Positions 1 through 14,400 of a DNA stretch of 64,000 bases are shown here, piece by piece; position 1 is the first letter of the stretch, and every line of letters starts with the position of its first letter. The DNA is from Chamaelirium japonicum (Eukaryota; Streptophyta; Magnoliopsida; Liliales; Melanthiaceae). Below the pieces are notes generated by a model, which made no database searches, was not told the DNA's origin, and saw only the letters and a list, made by a program, of their open reading frames with translations. The translations under genes and the position numbers were made by a program. Location: assembly GCA_947650365.1 (NCBI GenBank), contig OX393550.1, forward strand, positions 121,150,374 through 121,214,373, in the 5' to 3' direction.

Positions 1-164
1 CATACGAATGAGTAAGAATGGATTGTACGAATGAAATAGAATGGATTGTACGAATGAATTAGAATAGATTGTACGGATGAAATAGAATGGATCGTAATCT
101 AATTCATCGATACGATCCATTCTAATGCAAATGAATTAGAATGGATCGTATGAATAAATTAGAT
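1..164. repeat. Flip-rich left edge: minus, 30-bp plus, minus
   Basis: The window opens in minus-sense monomers (1-96), switches to a 30-bp plus-sense insert (97-126), and returns to minus-sense (127-164). A near-identical 30-bp insert with the same flanks lies at 3078-3107, so this double junction was copied rather than formed twice. Confidence 0.85.
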
Positions 165-1075
165 CACGATCCATTCTATTTCATTCGTACGATCCATTCT
201 AATTCATTCGTACAATCCATTCTATTTCATTCGTACGCCGCACGATCAATTCTAATTCATTCGTATGATCCATTCTAAATCATTCGCACGAATGTATCCA
301 TTCTAATTCATTCGTACGATCCATTCTAATTCATTCGTACAATACATTCTAATTCATTCGTACGATCCATTCTAATTCATTCATACGATCCATTCTAATT
401 CATTCATACCATCCATTCTAATTCTTTCACACGATCCATTCTAATTCATTCGTACGATCCATTCTAATTCATTCGTACAATCCATTCTATTCCATTCGTA
501 CGATCCATTCTTACTCATTCGTACGATCCATTCTAATTCATTCGTACGATCTATTCTAATTCATTTGCACGAATGTATCTATTCTAATTCGTAAGAATGA
601 TTCGTACGATCCATTCTAATTCATTCGCACAATCCATTCTTATTCATTCTTACTCATTAGCACGATCCATTTTAATTCATTCGTACAATCCATTCTAATT
701 TATTCGCACGATCCATTCGAATTCACTCATACGATCCATTCTAATTCCTTCGTATGATCCATTCTAATTCAATTGTATCCATTCTAATTCATTCATACGA
801 TCCATTCTAATTCATTCATACAATCCATTCTTACTCATTCGTATGATCCATTCTAATTCATTTGCACGAATATATCCATTCTAATTCATTCATACTAGCC
901 ATTCTAATTCATTCATACGATCCATTCTAATTCATTCGCACAATCTATTCTAATTCATTCGTACGATCCATTCTAATTCATTAGCACGATCCATTCTAAT
1001 TCATTCATACAATCCATTCTAATTCTTTCACACGATCCATTCTAATTCATTCGTACAATCTATTATAATTCTTTC
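165..1075 (+). repeat. Plus-sense satellite block
   Basis: About 39 monomers with the core on the + strand. It includes the ordered CTATTT-then-CTTACT variant pair near 476-540 and several 28-bp units. It ends where CTTTC meets GAATG. The linker near 231 (CGTACGCCGCACG) resembles the lengthened CGTACGACGCACG linkers at about 17,752, 34,573 and 46,785. Confidence 0.9.
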
Positions 1076-3077
1076 GAATGGATCATCGTATGAATGAGTA
1101 AGAATTAGAATGGATTGTATGAATGAATTAGAATGAATTAGAGTGGATCGTACGAATGAAATAGATCGTATGAATGAATTAGAATGGATCGTGCAAATGA
1201 ATTAGAATGGATCGTACGAATGAATTAGAATGGATCGTACGAATGAATTAGAATGGATACATTCGTGCGAATGAATTAGATTGGATCGTATGAATGAGTA
1301 AGAATGGATCGTACGAATGAAATAGAATGGATTGTACGAATGAATTAGAATGGATCGTACGACTGAATTAGAATGGATCGTGTGAAAGAATTAGAATGGA
1401 TTGTATGAATGAATTAGAATGGATCGTATCAATGAATTAGAATGGATACATTTGTGTGAATGAATTAGAATGGATCGTGCGAATGAAATAGAATGGATCG
1501 TACGAATGAGTAGGAATGGATCGTACGAATGAAATAGAATGGATCGTACGAATGAATTAGAATGGATACATTCGTGCGAATGAATTACAATGGATCGTAC
1601 GAATGAATTAGAATGGATCGTACGAATGAATTAGAATGGATCGTACTAATGAATTAGAATGGATCGTACGAATAAAATAGAATGGATCGTACGATTGAAT
1701 TAGAATGGATCGTACGAATGAAATAGAATGAATTGTACGAATGAATTAGAATGGATCGTACGAATGAATTAGAATGGATCGTATGAATGAATTAGAATGG
1801 ATCGTGTGAATGAATTAGAATGGATCGTACGAATGAATTAGAATGGATTGCATGAATGAATTAGAATGGACCATATGAATGAATTAGAATGGATCGTGCG
1901 AATGAATTCGAATGGATCGTGCGAATGAAATAGAATGGATACAAATGAATTAGAATGGATCATACGAATGAATTAGAATGGATCGTATGAGTGAATTCGA
2001 ATGGATCGTGCGAATGAATTAGAATGGATCGAACGAATGAATTAGAATGGATACATTCGTGCGAATGAATTAGAATGGATCATGCAAATGAATTAGAATG
2101 GATCGTACAAATGAATTAGAATGGATCGTACGAATGAATTAGAATGGATACGAATGAATTAGCATGGATACATTCGTGCGAAAGAATTAGAATGGATCAT
2201 ACGAATGAGTAAGAATAGATCGTACGAATAAATTAGAATGGATCGTATGAATGAATTAGAATTGATCGTGTGAATGAATTAGAATGGATCGTACGAATGA
2301 ATTAGAATGGATACATTCGTGCGAATGAATTAGAATGGATCATACGAATGAGTAAGAATGGATCGTACATATATATTCGTGCAAATGAATTAGAATGGAT
2401 CGTATGTACGAATGAATTAGAATAGATCGTACGAATGAGTAAGAATGGATCATACGAATGAAATAGAATGGATTGTCTGAATGAATTAGAATGGATACAT
2501 TCGAGCGAAAGAATTAGAATAGATCGTATGAATGAATTAGAGTGGATCGTATGAATGAATTAGAATGGATCATACGAATGAGTAAGAATGGATCGTATGA
2601 ATGAATTAGAATGGATCGTATGAATAAATTAGAATGAATTAGAATGGATCGTATGAATGAATTAGAATGGATATATTCGTGCAAATGAATTAGAATAGAT
2701 CGTACGAATGAATTAGAAGTGATCGTACGAATGTGTAAGAATGGATCGTACGAATGAAATAGAATGGATTGTACGAATGAATTAGAATGGATCGTACGAA
2801 TGAATTAGAATGGATCATGTGAAAGAATTTGAATGGATTGTATGAATGAATTAGAATGGATCGTATGAATGAATTAGAATGGATCGTACGAATGAATTAG
2901 AATGGATTGTACGAATGAATTAGAATGGATCGTACGAATGAATTAGAATGGATACATTCGTGCGAATGAATTTGAATGGATCATACGAATGAGTAAGAAT
3001 GGATCGTACGAATGAAATAGAATGGATTGTACGAATGAATTAGAATGGATCGTACGAATTAAATAGAATGGATTGTA
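1076..3077 (-). repeat. Minus-sense satellite block, 2.0 kb
   Basis: Long run of GAATGAATTAGAATGG monomers. The 28-bp form appears here as GGATACATTCGTGCGAATG, and the GAGTAAG/GAAATAG variant pair occurs in the mirrored order expected for an inverted copy of the plus-sense module. It ends at the junction GATTGTAATCTAATTC. Confidence 0.9.
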
Positions 3078-3107
3078 ATCTAATTCATTCATATGATCCA
3101 TTCTAAT
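3078..3107 (+). repeat. 30-bp plus-sense insert
   Basis: One core and a bit in plus sense inside minus-sense DNA. It has the same length and nearly the same sequence as the insert at 97-126, with the same flanking bases on both sides, about 2,981 bp away. Confidence 0.85.
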
Positions 3108-3555
3108 GCGAATGAATTAGAATGGATCGTATGAATGAGTAAGAATGGATCGTACGAATGAAATAGAATGAATTGTACGAATGAATTAGAATGGATCATA
3201 CGAATGAATTAGAATGGATCACACGAATGAATTAGAATGGATACATTCGTGCGAATGAATTAGATTTGATCGTACGAATGAGTAAGAATGGATCGTATGA
3301 ATGAATTAGAATGGATCGTATGAATGAATTAGAATGGATACATTCGTGCGAATGAATTAGAATGGATCGTACGAATGAGTAAGAATGGATCGTACGAATG
3401 TATTCGTGCGTGTGAAAGAATTAGAATGGATTGTATGAATAAATTAGAATGGATCGTATGAATGAATTAGAATGGATCGTACGAATGAATTAGAATGGAT
3501 CGTACTAATGAATTAGAATGGATACATTCGTGCGAATGAATTAGAATGGATCGTA
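3108..3555 (-). repeat. Minus-sense satellite block
   Basis: About 19 monomers in minus sense with mixed 23- and 28-bp spacing. It ends at GGATCGTAGATCC, where the GATC of a minus unit meets the GATCC of a plus unit. Confidence 0.88.
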
Positions 3556-4076
3556 GATCCAATCTATTTCACTCATACGATCCATTCTAATTCATTCGCA
3601 CGAATGTATCTATTCTAATTCATTCGTACGATCTATTCTAATTAATTCGCACGATCCATTCTAATTCATTCGTACGATCCATTCTAATTCATTCGTACGA
3701 TCCATTCTAATTCATTCGTATGATCAATTCTAATTAATTCGCACGAATGTATCCATTCTAATTTATTCATACGATCCATTCTAATTCATTCGTACGATCC
3801 ATTCTAATTCATTCGTACGATCCATTCTAATTCCTTCGTATGATCCATTCTTACTCATTCGCACGAATGTATCCATTCTAATTCATTCACACAATCCATT
3901 CTAATCTATTCGTACGATCCATTCTAATTCATTCGTACGATCCATTCTAATTCCTTCGTACGATCCATTCTAATTCATTCGCACGAATGTATCCATTCTA
4001 ATTCATTCATACGATCCATTCTAATTCATTCGTACGATCTATTCTAATTCATTCGTACGATCCATTCTAATTCATT
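3556..4076 (+). repeat. Plus-sense satellite block
   Basis: About 22 plus-sense monomers with frequent 28-bp units. The right junction is CATTAATTAG, where the AT-rich middle of two opposed cores meets. Confidence 0.88.
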
Positions 4077-4164
4077 AATTAGAATGGATCGTACGAATGA
4101 ATTAGAATGGATACATTCGTGCGAATGAATTAGAATGGATCGTATGAAAGAATTAGATTGGATC
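4077..4164 (-). repeat. Short minus-sense flip, about 88 bp
   Basis: Roughly four minus-sense monomers, one in the 28-bp form, between two plus-sense blocks. It ends GATTGGATC before TACGGTCTATTC. Confidence 0.85.
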
Positions 4165-4753
4165 TACGGTCTATTCTAATTCATTCGTATAATCCATTCT
4201 ATTTTAGTCGTACGATCATTCTTACTCATTCGTACGATCTATTCTAATTCATTCGCACGAATGTATCCATTCTAATTCATTCGTATGATCCATTCTAATT
4301 CATTCGTACGATCCATTCTAATTCATTCGTATAATCCATTCTATTTCATTCGTACGATCCATTCTTACTCATTCGTACGATCCATTCTAATTCACTCGCA
4401 CGAATGTATCCATTCTAATTCATTCGTACGATCCATTCTAATTCATTCATACGATCCATTCTAATTCATTCGTACGATCTATTCTAATTCATTCATACGA
4501 TCCATTCTAATTCTTTCACACGATCCATTATAATTCATTCGTACGATGCATTCTAATTTATTCGTACAATCCATTCTATTTCATTCATACGATCCATTCT
4601 TACTCATTCGTACGATCCATTCTAATTCATTCGCACGAATCTATCCATTCTAATTCATTCGTACGATCCATTCTAATTCATTCGTCCCATCCATTCTATT
4701 TCATTCGTACGATCCATTCTTACTCATTCGTACGATCCATTCTAATTCATTCG
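4165..4753 (+). repeat. Plus-sense satellite block
   Basis: Plus-sense monomers with two or three copies of the CTATTT/CTTACT variant pair. It runs straight into a hairpin-type junction at its right end. Confidence 0.88.
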
Positions 4754-4785
4754 TGCGAATGAATTAGAATGGATCGTACGAATGA
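4724..4785. repeat. Inverted repeat at a plus-to-minus junction, 30-bp arms
   Basis: The left arm is 4724-4753 and the right arm 4756-4785, with a 2-nt TG loop. By my reading the arms are perfect over 30 bp. They continue with two mismatches over most of one more monomer, because the left side carries CTTACT where the right carries the complement of CTAATT. It marks the switch from plus- to minus-sense satellite. Confidence 0.85.
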
Positions 4786-5556
4786 ATTAGAATGGATCAT
4801 ACAAAGGAATTAGAATGGATCGTACGAATGAATTAGAATAGATTGTGCGAATGAATTAGAATGGATCGTGCGTAATGAATTAGAATGGTTAGTACGAATG
4901 AATTAGAATAGATTGTGCGAATGAATTAGAATGGATCGTACGAATGAATTAGAATGGATAAATTCGTGCGAATGATTTAGAATGGATTGTATGAATGAAT
5001 TAGAATGGATCGTATGAATGAATTAGAATGGATCGTATGAATGAATTAGAATGGATACATTCGTGCGAATGAATTAGAATGGATCATACGAATGAATTAG
5101 ATTGGATCGAATGAATGAATTAGAATAGATCGTACGAATGAATTAGAATGGATCATACGAATGAATTAGAATAGATCGTACGAATGAGTAAGAATGGATC
5201 GTACGAATGAAATAGGATGGATTGTACGAATGAATTAGAATAGATCGTACGAATGAATTAGAATTGATCATGTGAAAGAATTAGAATGGATTGTATGAAT
5301 GAATTAGAATTGATCGTGCGAATGAATTAGAATGGATCGTACGAATGAATTAGAATGGATCGTGCGAATGAATTAGTATGGATCATACGATTGAATTAGA
5401 ATGGATCGTCTGAATGAATTAGATTAGATTGTATGAATGAATTAGAATGGATCGTGCGTCGTACGAATGAATTAGAATGGATCGTATTAATGAATTAGAA
5501 TGGGTCGTGCGCATGAATTAGAATGGATCGTGCTAATGAGTAAGAATGGATCGTAC
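4754..5556 (-). repeat. Minus-sense satellite block
   Basis: About 34 minus-sense monomers. Near 5,457 it carries a lengthened linker, GTGCGTCGTACG, which also marks every unit of the 215-bp higher-order repeat at 26.7-28.1 kb, so this looks like a dispersed single relative of that unit. Confidence 0.88.
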
Positions 5557-6710
5557 GACATACAATCCATTCTAATTCATTTGCACGAATTTATCCTTTC
5601 TAATTCATTCGCACGATCCATTCTAATTCATTTGTACGTTCCATTCTAATTCATTAGCATGATCCATGCTAATTCATTCATACGATCCATTCTAATTCAT
5701 TCGTATGATCCATTCGTACGATCCATTCTAATTCATTCACACAATCTATTCTAATTCATTCGTACTATCCATTCTAATTCATTCGTACGATCTATTCTAA
5801 TTCATTCGTACGATCCATTCTAATTCATTCGCACGAATGTATCCATTCTAATTCATTCATACAATCTATTCTAATTCATTCGTACGACCTATTCTAATTC
5901 ATTCGTACCATCCATTATATTTCATTCATACAATCCATTCTTACTCATTCGTATGATCCATTCTAATTCATTCGCACGAATGTATCCATTCTAATTCATT
6001 CATATGATCCATTCTAATTCATTCGTACGATCCATTCTAATTCATTCGTACAATCCATTCTATTTCATTCGTACGATCCATTCTTACTCATTCGTATGAT
6101 CCATTCTAATTCATTCGCACGAATGTATCCATTCTAATTCATTCGTACGATCCATTCTAATTCATTCGTACAATCCATTCTAATTCATTCGCACAATCCA
6201 TTTTAATTCATTCATACAAATGTAACCACTCTAATTCATTCATACGAATGAATCCATTCTAATTCATTCGTATAATCCATTCTATTTCATTCGTACGATC
6301 CATTCTATTTCATTCGTACGATCCATTCTTACTCATTCGTATGATCCATTCTAATTAATTCGCACGAATGTATCTATTCTAATTCATTCGTACGATCCAT
6401 TCTAATTCGTTCACACGATCCATTCTAATTCATTCATACAAATGTATCCATTCTAATTCATTCGCACGAATGAATCCATTCTAATTCATTCGTACAATCC
6501 ATTCTATTTCATTCGTACGATCCATTCTTACTCATTCGTACGATCCAATCTAATTCATTCGCACGAATGTATCAATTCTAATTCATTCGTACGATCCATT
6601 CTAATTCATTAGCACAATCTATTCTAATTCATTCGTACGATCCATTCTTATTCATTCGTACGATCTATTCTAATTCATTCGTACGATCCATTCTAATTCA
6701 CTAGCACGAT
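5557..6710 (+). repeat. Plus-sense satellite block
   Basis: About 49 plus-sense monomers with repeated use of the CTATTT/CTTACT pair followed by a 28-bp unit. It ends at CACGATCGTACG, where the two orientations share GATC. Confidence 0.9.
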
Positions 6711-8480
6711 CGTACGAATTAATTAGAATGGTTCGTGCGAATGAATTAGAATAGATTGTGCGAATGAATTACAATGGATCGTGCGAATGAATTAGAATGG
6801 ATACATTCGTGCGATCGTGCGAATGAACTGGAATGGATCATATGAATGAGTAAGAATGGATTGTATGAGTGAATTCGAATGGATCGTACGAATGAATTAG
6901 CATGGATCGTGTGAAAGAATTAGAATGGATCGTATGAATGAATTAGAATGGATCGTATGAATGAATTAGAATGGAGCGTAAGAATGAATTAGAATGGATC
7001 GTATGAATGAATTAGAATGGATACATTCGTGCGAATGAATTAGAATGGATCGTACGAATGAGTAAGAATGTATCGTACGAATGAAATAGAATGGATTGTA
7101 TGAATGAATTAGAATGGATCGTACGAAGGAATTAGAATGGATACATTTGTGCGAATGAATTAGAATGGATCGTACGAATGAGTAAGAATGATTCATACGA
7201 AGGAATTAGAATGGATCGTACAAAGGAATTAGAATGGATACATTCGTCCGAATGAATTCGAATGGATCTTGCGAATAAAATAGAATGGATACAAATTAAT
7301 TAGAATGGATCATACGAATGAATTAGAATGGATCGTATAAGTGAATTCGAATGGATCGTGCGAATGAATTAGAATGGATCATACAAATGAATTAGAATGG
7401 ATCGTACGAATGAATTAGAATAGATCGTACGAATGAATTAGATTGGATCGTACGAATGAATTAGAATAGATCGTACGAATGAGTAAGAATGGATCGTACG
7501 AATGAAATAGAATGAATTGTACGAATGAATTAGAATGGATCGTACGAATGAATTAGAAGGGATCGTGTGAAAGAATTAGAATGGATTGTATGAATGAATT
7601 AGAATAGATCGTGCGAATGAATTAGAATGGATCATACGAATGAGTAAGAATGGATCGTACGAATGAAATAGAATGGATACAAATGAATTAGAATGGATCA
7701 TACGAATGAATTAGAAGGATCGTACGAATGAAATAGAATGGATCGTGCGAATGAATTAGAATGGATCGTGCGAATGAATTAGAATAGATTGTATGAATGA
7801 ATTAAAATGGATACATTCGTGCGAATGAATTAGATTGGATCGTACGAATGAATTAGAATAGATCATACGAATGAATTAGAATGGATCGTATGAATAAATT
7901 AGAATGGATCGTACGAAGGAATTAGAATGGATCGTACGAATGAATTAGAATGGATTGTACGAATGAATTAGAATGGATCGTACGAATGAATTAGAATGGA
8001 TCGTACGAATGAATTAGAATGGATACATTCGTGTGAATGAATTAGAATGGATCATACGAATGAGTAAGAATGGATCGTACTTATGAATTAGAATGGATTA
8101 TACGAATGAATTAGAATGGATCGTACGAATGAATTAGAATGGATCGTACGAATGAATTAGAATGGATCGTGTGAAAGATTTAGAATGGATTGTATGAATG
8201 AATTAGAATAGATCGTATGAATGAATTAGAATGGATCGTACGAATGAATTAAAATGGATCGTATGAATGAATTAGAATGGATACATTCGTGCGAAAGAAT
8301 TAGAATAGATCGTATGAATGAATTAGAATAGATTGTATGAATGAATTAGAATGGATATATTCGTGCAAATGAATTAGAATTGATCGTATGAATGAATTAG
8401 AATGGATCGTATGAATGAATTAGAATAGATATATTCGTGTGAATGAATGATCGTACGAAGGAATTAGAATGGATCGTACG
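6711..8480 (-). repeat. Minus-sense satellite block, 1.8 kb
   Basis: Minus-sense monomers of both lengths. An open frame of 76 codons (6966-7196, minus strand) crosses it only because 23- and 28-bp units alternate there; it shows no gene features. Confidence 0.9.
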
Positions 8481-8512
8481 AATGTATCCATTCGAATTCA
8501 CTAGCACGATCC
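8481..8512 (+). repeat. 32-bp plus-sense insert
   Basis: A single plus-sense core in minus-sense DNA, entering at CGTACGAATGTATCC and leaving at GATCCTACAAATTAATTAG. The exit resembles the junction at about 6,711 (GATCGTACGAATTAATTAG), so the two right-hand junctions probably share an origin. Confidence 0.85.
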
Positions 8513-8756
8513 TACAAATTAATTAGAATGGATCGTGTGAATGAATTAGAATGGATCGTGCGTTGTACGAATGAATTAGAATGGATCGTATTAATGAATT
8601 AGAATGGATTGTGCGAATGAATTAGAATGGATCATACGAATGAATTAGAATGGATCGAATAAATGAATTAGAATGGATCGTACGAATGAATTAGAATGGA
8701 TACATTCATGCGATGAATTAGAATGGATCATACGAATGAGTAAGAATGGATCGTAC
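8513..8756 (-). repeat. Minus-sense satellite block
   Basis: About ten minus-sense monomers. It carries a relative of the 215-bp unit's long linker near 8,561 (GTGCGTTGTACG). It ends GGATCGTAC next to TCTAATTC, a junction nearly repeated at 61,925. Confidence 0.87.
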
Positions 8757-10453
8757 TCTAATTCATTCACACGAATGTATCCATTCTAATTCATTCATAC
8801 GATCCATTCTAATTCATTCCTACGATCCATTCTAATTTATTCGCACGAATGTATTCATTCTAATTCATTCGTACGATCCATTCTAATTCATTCGCACGAT
8901 CCATTCTAACTCATTCGTACAATCTATACTAATTCATTCGTACGATCCATTCTAATTCATTCGTACGATCTATTCTAATTCATTCGTACGATCCATTCTA
9001 ATTCATTCGCACAATCTATTCTAATTCATTCGTACGATCCATTCTAATTCATTCGTACGATCTATTCTAATTCATTCGTACGATCCATTCTAATTCATTC
9101 GCACGAATGTATCCATTCGAATTCATTCATACAATCTATTCTAATTCATTCGTACGATCCATTCTAATTCATTCGTACAATCCATTCTATTTCATTCGTA
9201 CTATCCATTCTTACTCATTCGTATGATCCATTCTAATTTATTCGCACGAATGTATCCATTCTAATTCATTCGTACAATCCATTCTAATTCATTCGTACGA
9301 TCCATTCTAAGTCATTCGTACAATCCATTCTATTTCATTCGTACGATCCATTTTCACTCATTCGTATGATCCATTCTAATTCATTTGCACGAATGTATCC
9401 ATTCTAATTCATTCGTACGATCCATTCTAATTCATTCGTACGATCCATTCTAATTCATTCATACGATCCATTCTTATTCATTCATACGATCCATTCTAAT
9501 TCATTCGCACGAATGTATCCATTCTAATTCATTCGTACGATCCATTCTAATTCATTCGTACGATCCATTCTAATTCATTAGCACGATCCATACTAATTCA
9601 TTCATACAATCCATTTTATTTCATTCGTACGATCCATTCTTACTCATTCGTATGATACATTCTAAGTCATTCGCACGAATGTATCCATTCTATTTCATTC
9701 ATACGATCCATTCTAATTCATTCGTATGATACATTCCAATTCATTCATACGATCCATTCTAATTCATTCGTACGATCCATTCTAATTCATTCGTACGATC
9801 AATTCTAATTCATTCGTACGATCCATTCTAATTCATTCATACAATCCATTCTTACACATTCGTATGATCCATTCTAATTCATTCATACTATCCATTCTTA
9901 CTCATTCGTATTATCCATTCTAATTCATTTCCACGAATATATCCATTCTAATTCATTCGTACGATCCATTCTATTTCATTCGTACGATCCATTCTATTTC
10001 ATTCGCACGATCCATTCTAATTCATTCGTACGATCCGTTCTAATTCATTCGTACGATCCATTCAAATTCATTCGTACAATCCATTCTATTTCATTCGTAC
10101 AATCCATTCTAATTCATTCATACGATCCATTCTAATTCATTCATACGATCCATTCTAATTCATTCGTACGATCCATTCTAATTCATTCGTACAATCCATT
10201 CTATTTCATTCGTACGATCCATTCTTACTCATTCGTATGATCCATTCTAATTTATTCGTACGATCCATTCTAATTCATTCGTACGATCCATTATATTTCC
10301 TTCGTATGATCCATTCTAAATCATTCGCACGAATGTATCCATTTTAATTCATTCATACGATCCATTCTAATTCATTCGTACGATCCATTCTAATTGATTC
10401 ATACAATCCATTCTAATTCCTTTGTACGATCCATTCGAATTCCTTCGTACGAT
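8757..10453 (+). repeat. Plus-sense satellite block, 1.7 kb
   Basis: About 73 plus-sense monomers with irregular variant order. No higher-order period is obvious by eye. Confidence 0.9.
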
Positions 10454-11423
10454 TATATGAATGAATTAGATTGGATCGTATAAATGAAATAGAATGGATC
10501 GTACGTATGAATTAGAATGGATACATTCATGGGAATGAATAAGAATGGATCATACGAAGGAATTAGAATGGATCATACGAATGAAATTAGAATGGGTCGT
10601 ACGAGGGAATTAGATTGGATCGTACGAAGGAATTAGAATGGATTGTACGAATGAATTACAATGGATCGTATGAATAAATAAGAATGGATACGTTATTGTG
10701 AATGAATTAGAATGGATCGTACGAATGAGTAAGAATGGATCGTACGAATGAAATAGAATGGATTGTACGAATGAATTAGAATGGATCATACGAATGAATT
10801 AGAATGGATCGTATAAATGAATTAGAATGGATCGTGTGAAAGAATTAGAATGGATTGTATGAATGAATTAGAATGGATCGTATGAATGAATTAGAGTGGA
10901 TCATGTTTTTTCGTGCTAATGAATTAGAATGGATCGTACGAATGAATTAGAATGGATCGTATGAATGAATTAGAATGGATCGTACGAATGAATTAGAATG
11001 GATCGTACGAATGAATTAGAATGGATACATTCGTTCGAATGAATTAGAATAGATTGTACGAATGAATTAGAATGGATTGTACGAATGAATTAGAATGGAT
11101 ACATTCGTGCGAATGAATTAGAATGGATCGTATGAATGAATTTGAATGGATCGTATGAGTGAATTAGAATGGATACATTCGTGCGAATGAATTAGAATGG
11201 ATCATATGAATGAATTAGAATGGATCGTACGTATGAATTAGAATGGATACATTCTTGGGAATGAATAAGAATAGATCGTACGAAGGAATTAGAATGGATA
11301 ATACGAATGAAATTAGAATAGATCGTACGAAGGAATTAGAATGGATCGTACGAAGGAATTCGAAGGGATCCGTACGAAGGAATTAGAATGGATCGTACGA
11401 ATGAATTAGAATGGATACATTCG
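10454..11423 (-). repeat. Minus-sense satellite block with T6 marker
   Basis: About 41 minus-sense monomers. A six-T run at 10906-10911 is rare in this array, and its flanks match in reverse complement the A6 run at 23266-23271. The stretch near 10,510-10,545 (CATTCATGGGAATGAATAAG) is a relative of the 94-bp insert that opens the large composites at 34.27, 46.48 and 53.68 kb. Confidence 0.9.
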
Positions 11424-14400
11424 TACAATCCATTCTAATTCATTCGTACGATCCATTCTAATTCACTCATACGATCCATTCTAATTCATTCATACGATCC
11501 ATTCTAATTCTTTCACGAATGTATCCATTCTAATTCATTCGTACGATCCATTCTAATTCATTCATACGATCCAATCTAATTCATTCGTATGATCCATTCT
11601 AATTCATTCGTACAATCTATTCTAATTCATTCGCACAATCTATTCTAATTCATTCATACGATCAATTCTAATTCATTAGCACAATCTATTCTAATTCATT
11701 CATACGATCTATTCTATTTCATTCATACGGTCCATTCTTACTCATTTGTAGGATCCATTCTAATTCATTCGCACGAATGTATCCATTCTAATTCCTTCGT
11801 ACAATCCATTCTAATTCATTCATACGATCTATTCTAATTCATTCGTACGAACCATTCTAATTCATTCATACGATCTATTCTAATTCATTCGCAGGAATGT
11901 ATCCATTCTAATTTATTCGTACGATCCATTCTAATTCAATCGCTCGATCCATTCTAATTCATTTGTACGATCAATTCTAATTCATTAGCATGATCCATTC
12001 TAATTCATTCGCACGAATGTATCCATTCTAATTCATTCGTACGATCCATTCTAATTCATTCGTACAATCCACTCTATTTCATTCGTACGATCCATTCTTA
12101 CTCATTCGTAGGATCCATTCTAATTCATTCGCATAATCTATTCTAATTCATTCGTACGATCCATTCTAATTCATTCGCACGAATGTATCCATTCTAATTC
12201 ATTCGTACGATCTATTCTAATTCATTTATATGATCCAATCTAATTCATTCATACAATCCATTCTAATTCATTCGTACAATCTATTCTAATTCATTCGTAC
12301 GATCCATTCTAATTCATTTGCACGAATATATCCATTCTAATTCATTCGTACGATCCATTCAAATTCCTTCGTACGATCCATTCTAATTCATTCGTATGAT
12401 CCATTCTAATTCATTCATACGATCCATTCTAATTCATTCGCACGATCCTTACTAATTCATTCGCACGAATGAATCCATTCTAATTCCTTCGAACAATCCA
12501 TTCTAATTCCTTCATACGATCCATTCTAATTCATTCGCACTATTCTAATTCATTCACACAATCTATTCTAATTCATTCGCATGATCCATTCTAATTCATT
12601 TATACGATCCATTCTAATTCAATCGCATGAATTTATCCATTCTAATTCATTCGTACGATCCATTCTAATTCATAAGTACGATCTATTCTAATTCATTCAT
12701 ACGATCCATTCTAATTCATTCGCACGAATGTATCCATTCTAATTCATTCGTACGATCCATTCTAATTCATTCGTACGATCCATTCTAATTCATTCGTACG
12801 ATTTATTCTAATTCATTCGTACGATCCGTTCTAATTCATTCGTACGATCCATTCTAATTCATTCGTACGATCCATTCTAATTCATTCATACGATCCATTC
12901 TAATTCATTCATACGATCCATTCTAATTCATTTGCACGAATATATCCATTCTAATTCATTCGTACGATCCCATTCTAATTCATTCGCACGGTCCATTCTA
13001 ATTCATTCATACGATCCAATCTAATTCCTTCATACAATACATTTTAATTCATTCGTACGATCCATTCTAATTCATTCGCACGAATGTATCCATCCTTTGT
13101 ACGATCCATTCTAATTCATTCGTGCGATCCATTCTAATTCATTCGCATGAACCATTCTAATCCATTCATACGATCCAATCTAATTCATTCAGATGATCCA
13201 TTCTAATTCATTTATACGATCCATTCTAATTCATTCATACAATCCATTCTAATTCTTTCACACGATCTATTCTAATTCATTCGTACAATCCATTCTAATT
13301 CATTCGCACGATCCATTCTAATTCATTCATACGATCCAATCTAATTCATTTGCATGAATCTATCCATTCTAATTCATTCATATGATCCATTCTAATTCCT
13401 TCATACGATCCATTCTAATTCATTAGCACGCACGATCCATTCTAATTCATTCGTACGATCCATTCTAATTCATTTATACGATCCAATCTAATTCATTCAT
13501 ACAATCCATTCAAATTCATTCGCACGAATTTATCCATTCTAATTCATTCGTACGATCCATTCTAATTTATTTGCACAATGTATTCTAATTCATTCGTACA
13601 ATGCGTTCTATTTCATTCGTAAGATCCATTCTTACTCATTTGTATGATCCATTCTAATTCATTTGCACGAATGTATCCATTCTAATTCATTCGTACGATC
13701 CATTTTAATTCATTCGCACGATCCATTCTAATTCATTCGTACAATCCATTCTAATTCATTCGTACAATCCATTCTATTTCATTCGTACGATCCATTCTTA
13801 CTAATTCGTACGATCCATTCTAATTCATTCGCACGAATGTATCCATTCTAATTCATTCGTACGATCTATTCTAATTCATTCGCACAATCTATTCTAATTC
13901 ATTCGCACGATCCATTCTAATTCATTCGTACGATCCATTCTAATTCATTCGCACGATCCATTCTAATTCTAATTCATTCGCACGAATATATCCATTCGAA
14001 TTCATTCTTACATATATGAATTCATTCGTACGATCCATTTTAATTCATTCGTACGATCTATTCTAATTCATTCGTACGATCTATTCTTACTCATACGTAC
14101 GATCCATTCAAATTCACTTATACGATCCAATCTAATTCATTCATACAATCCATTCTAATTCATTCGCACGAATGTACGTTCCATTCTTACTCATTCGTAC
14201 GATCCATTCTAATTCATTCGCACGAATGTATCCATTCTAATTTATTTATACGTTCCATTCTCATTCATTAGCACGAATGTATCCATTCTAATTCATTGGT
14301 ACGATCCATTCTAATTCCTTCGTATGAATGTATCCACTCTAATTCATTCGTACGATCCATTCTAATTCATTCACACGATCCATTCTAATTTATTCGTATG

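Noticed and set aside
6966-7196. Open frame of 76 codons on the minus strand
   Set aside because: Made wholly of satellite monomers; the frame is open through 23/28-bp alternation. No ribosome-site, promoter or domain signal, and no non-repeat codons.
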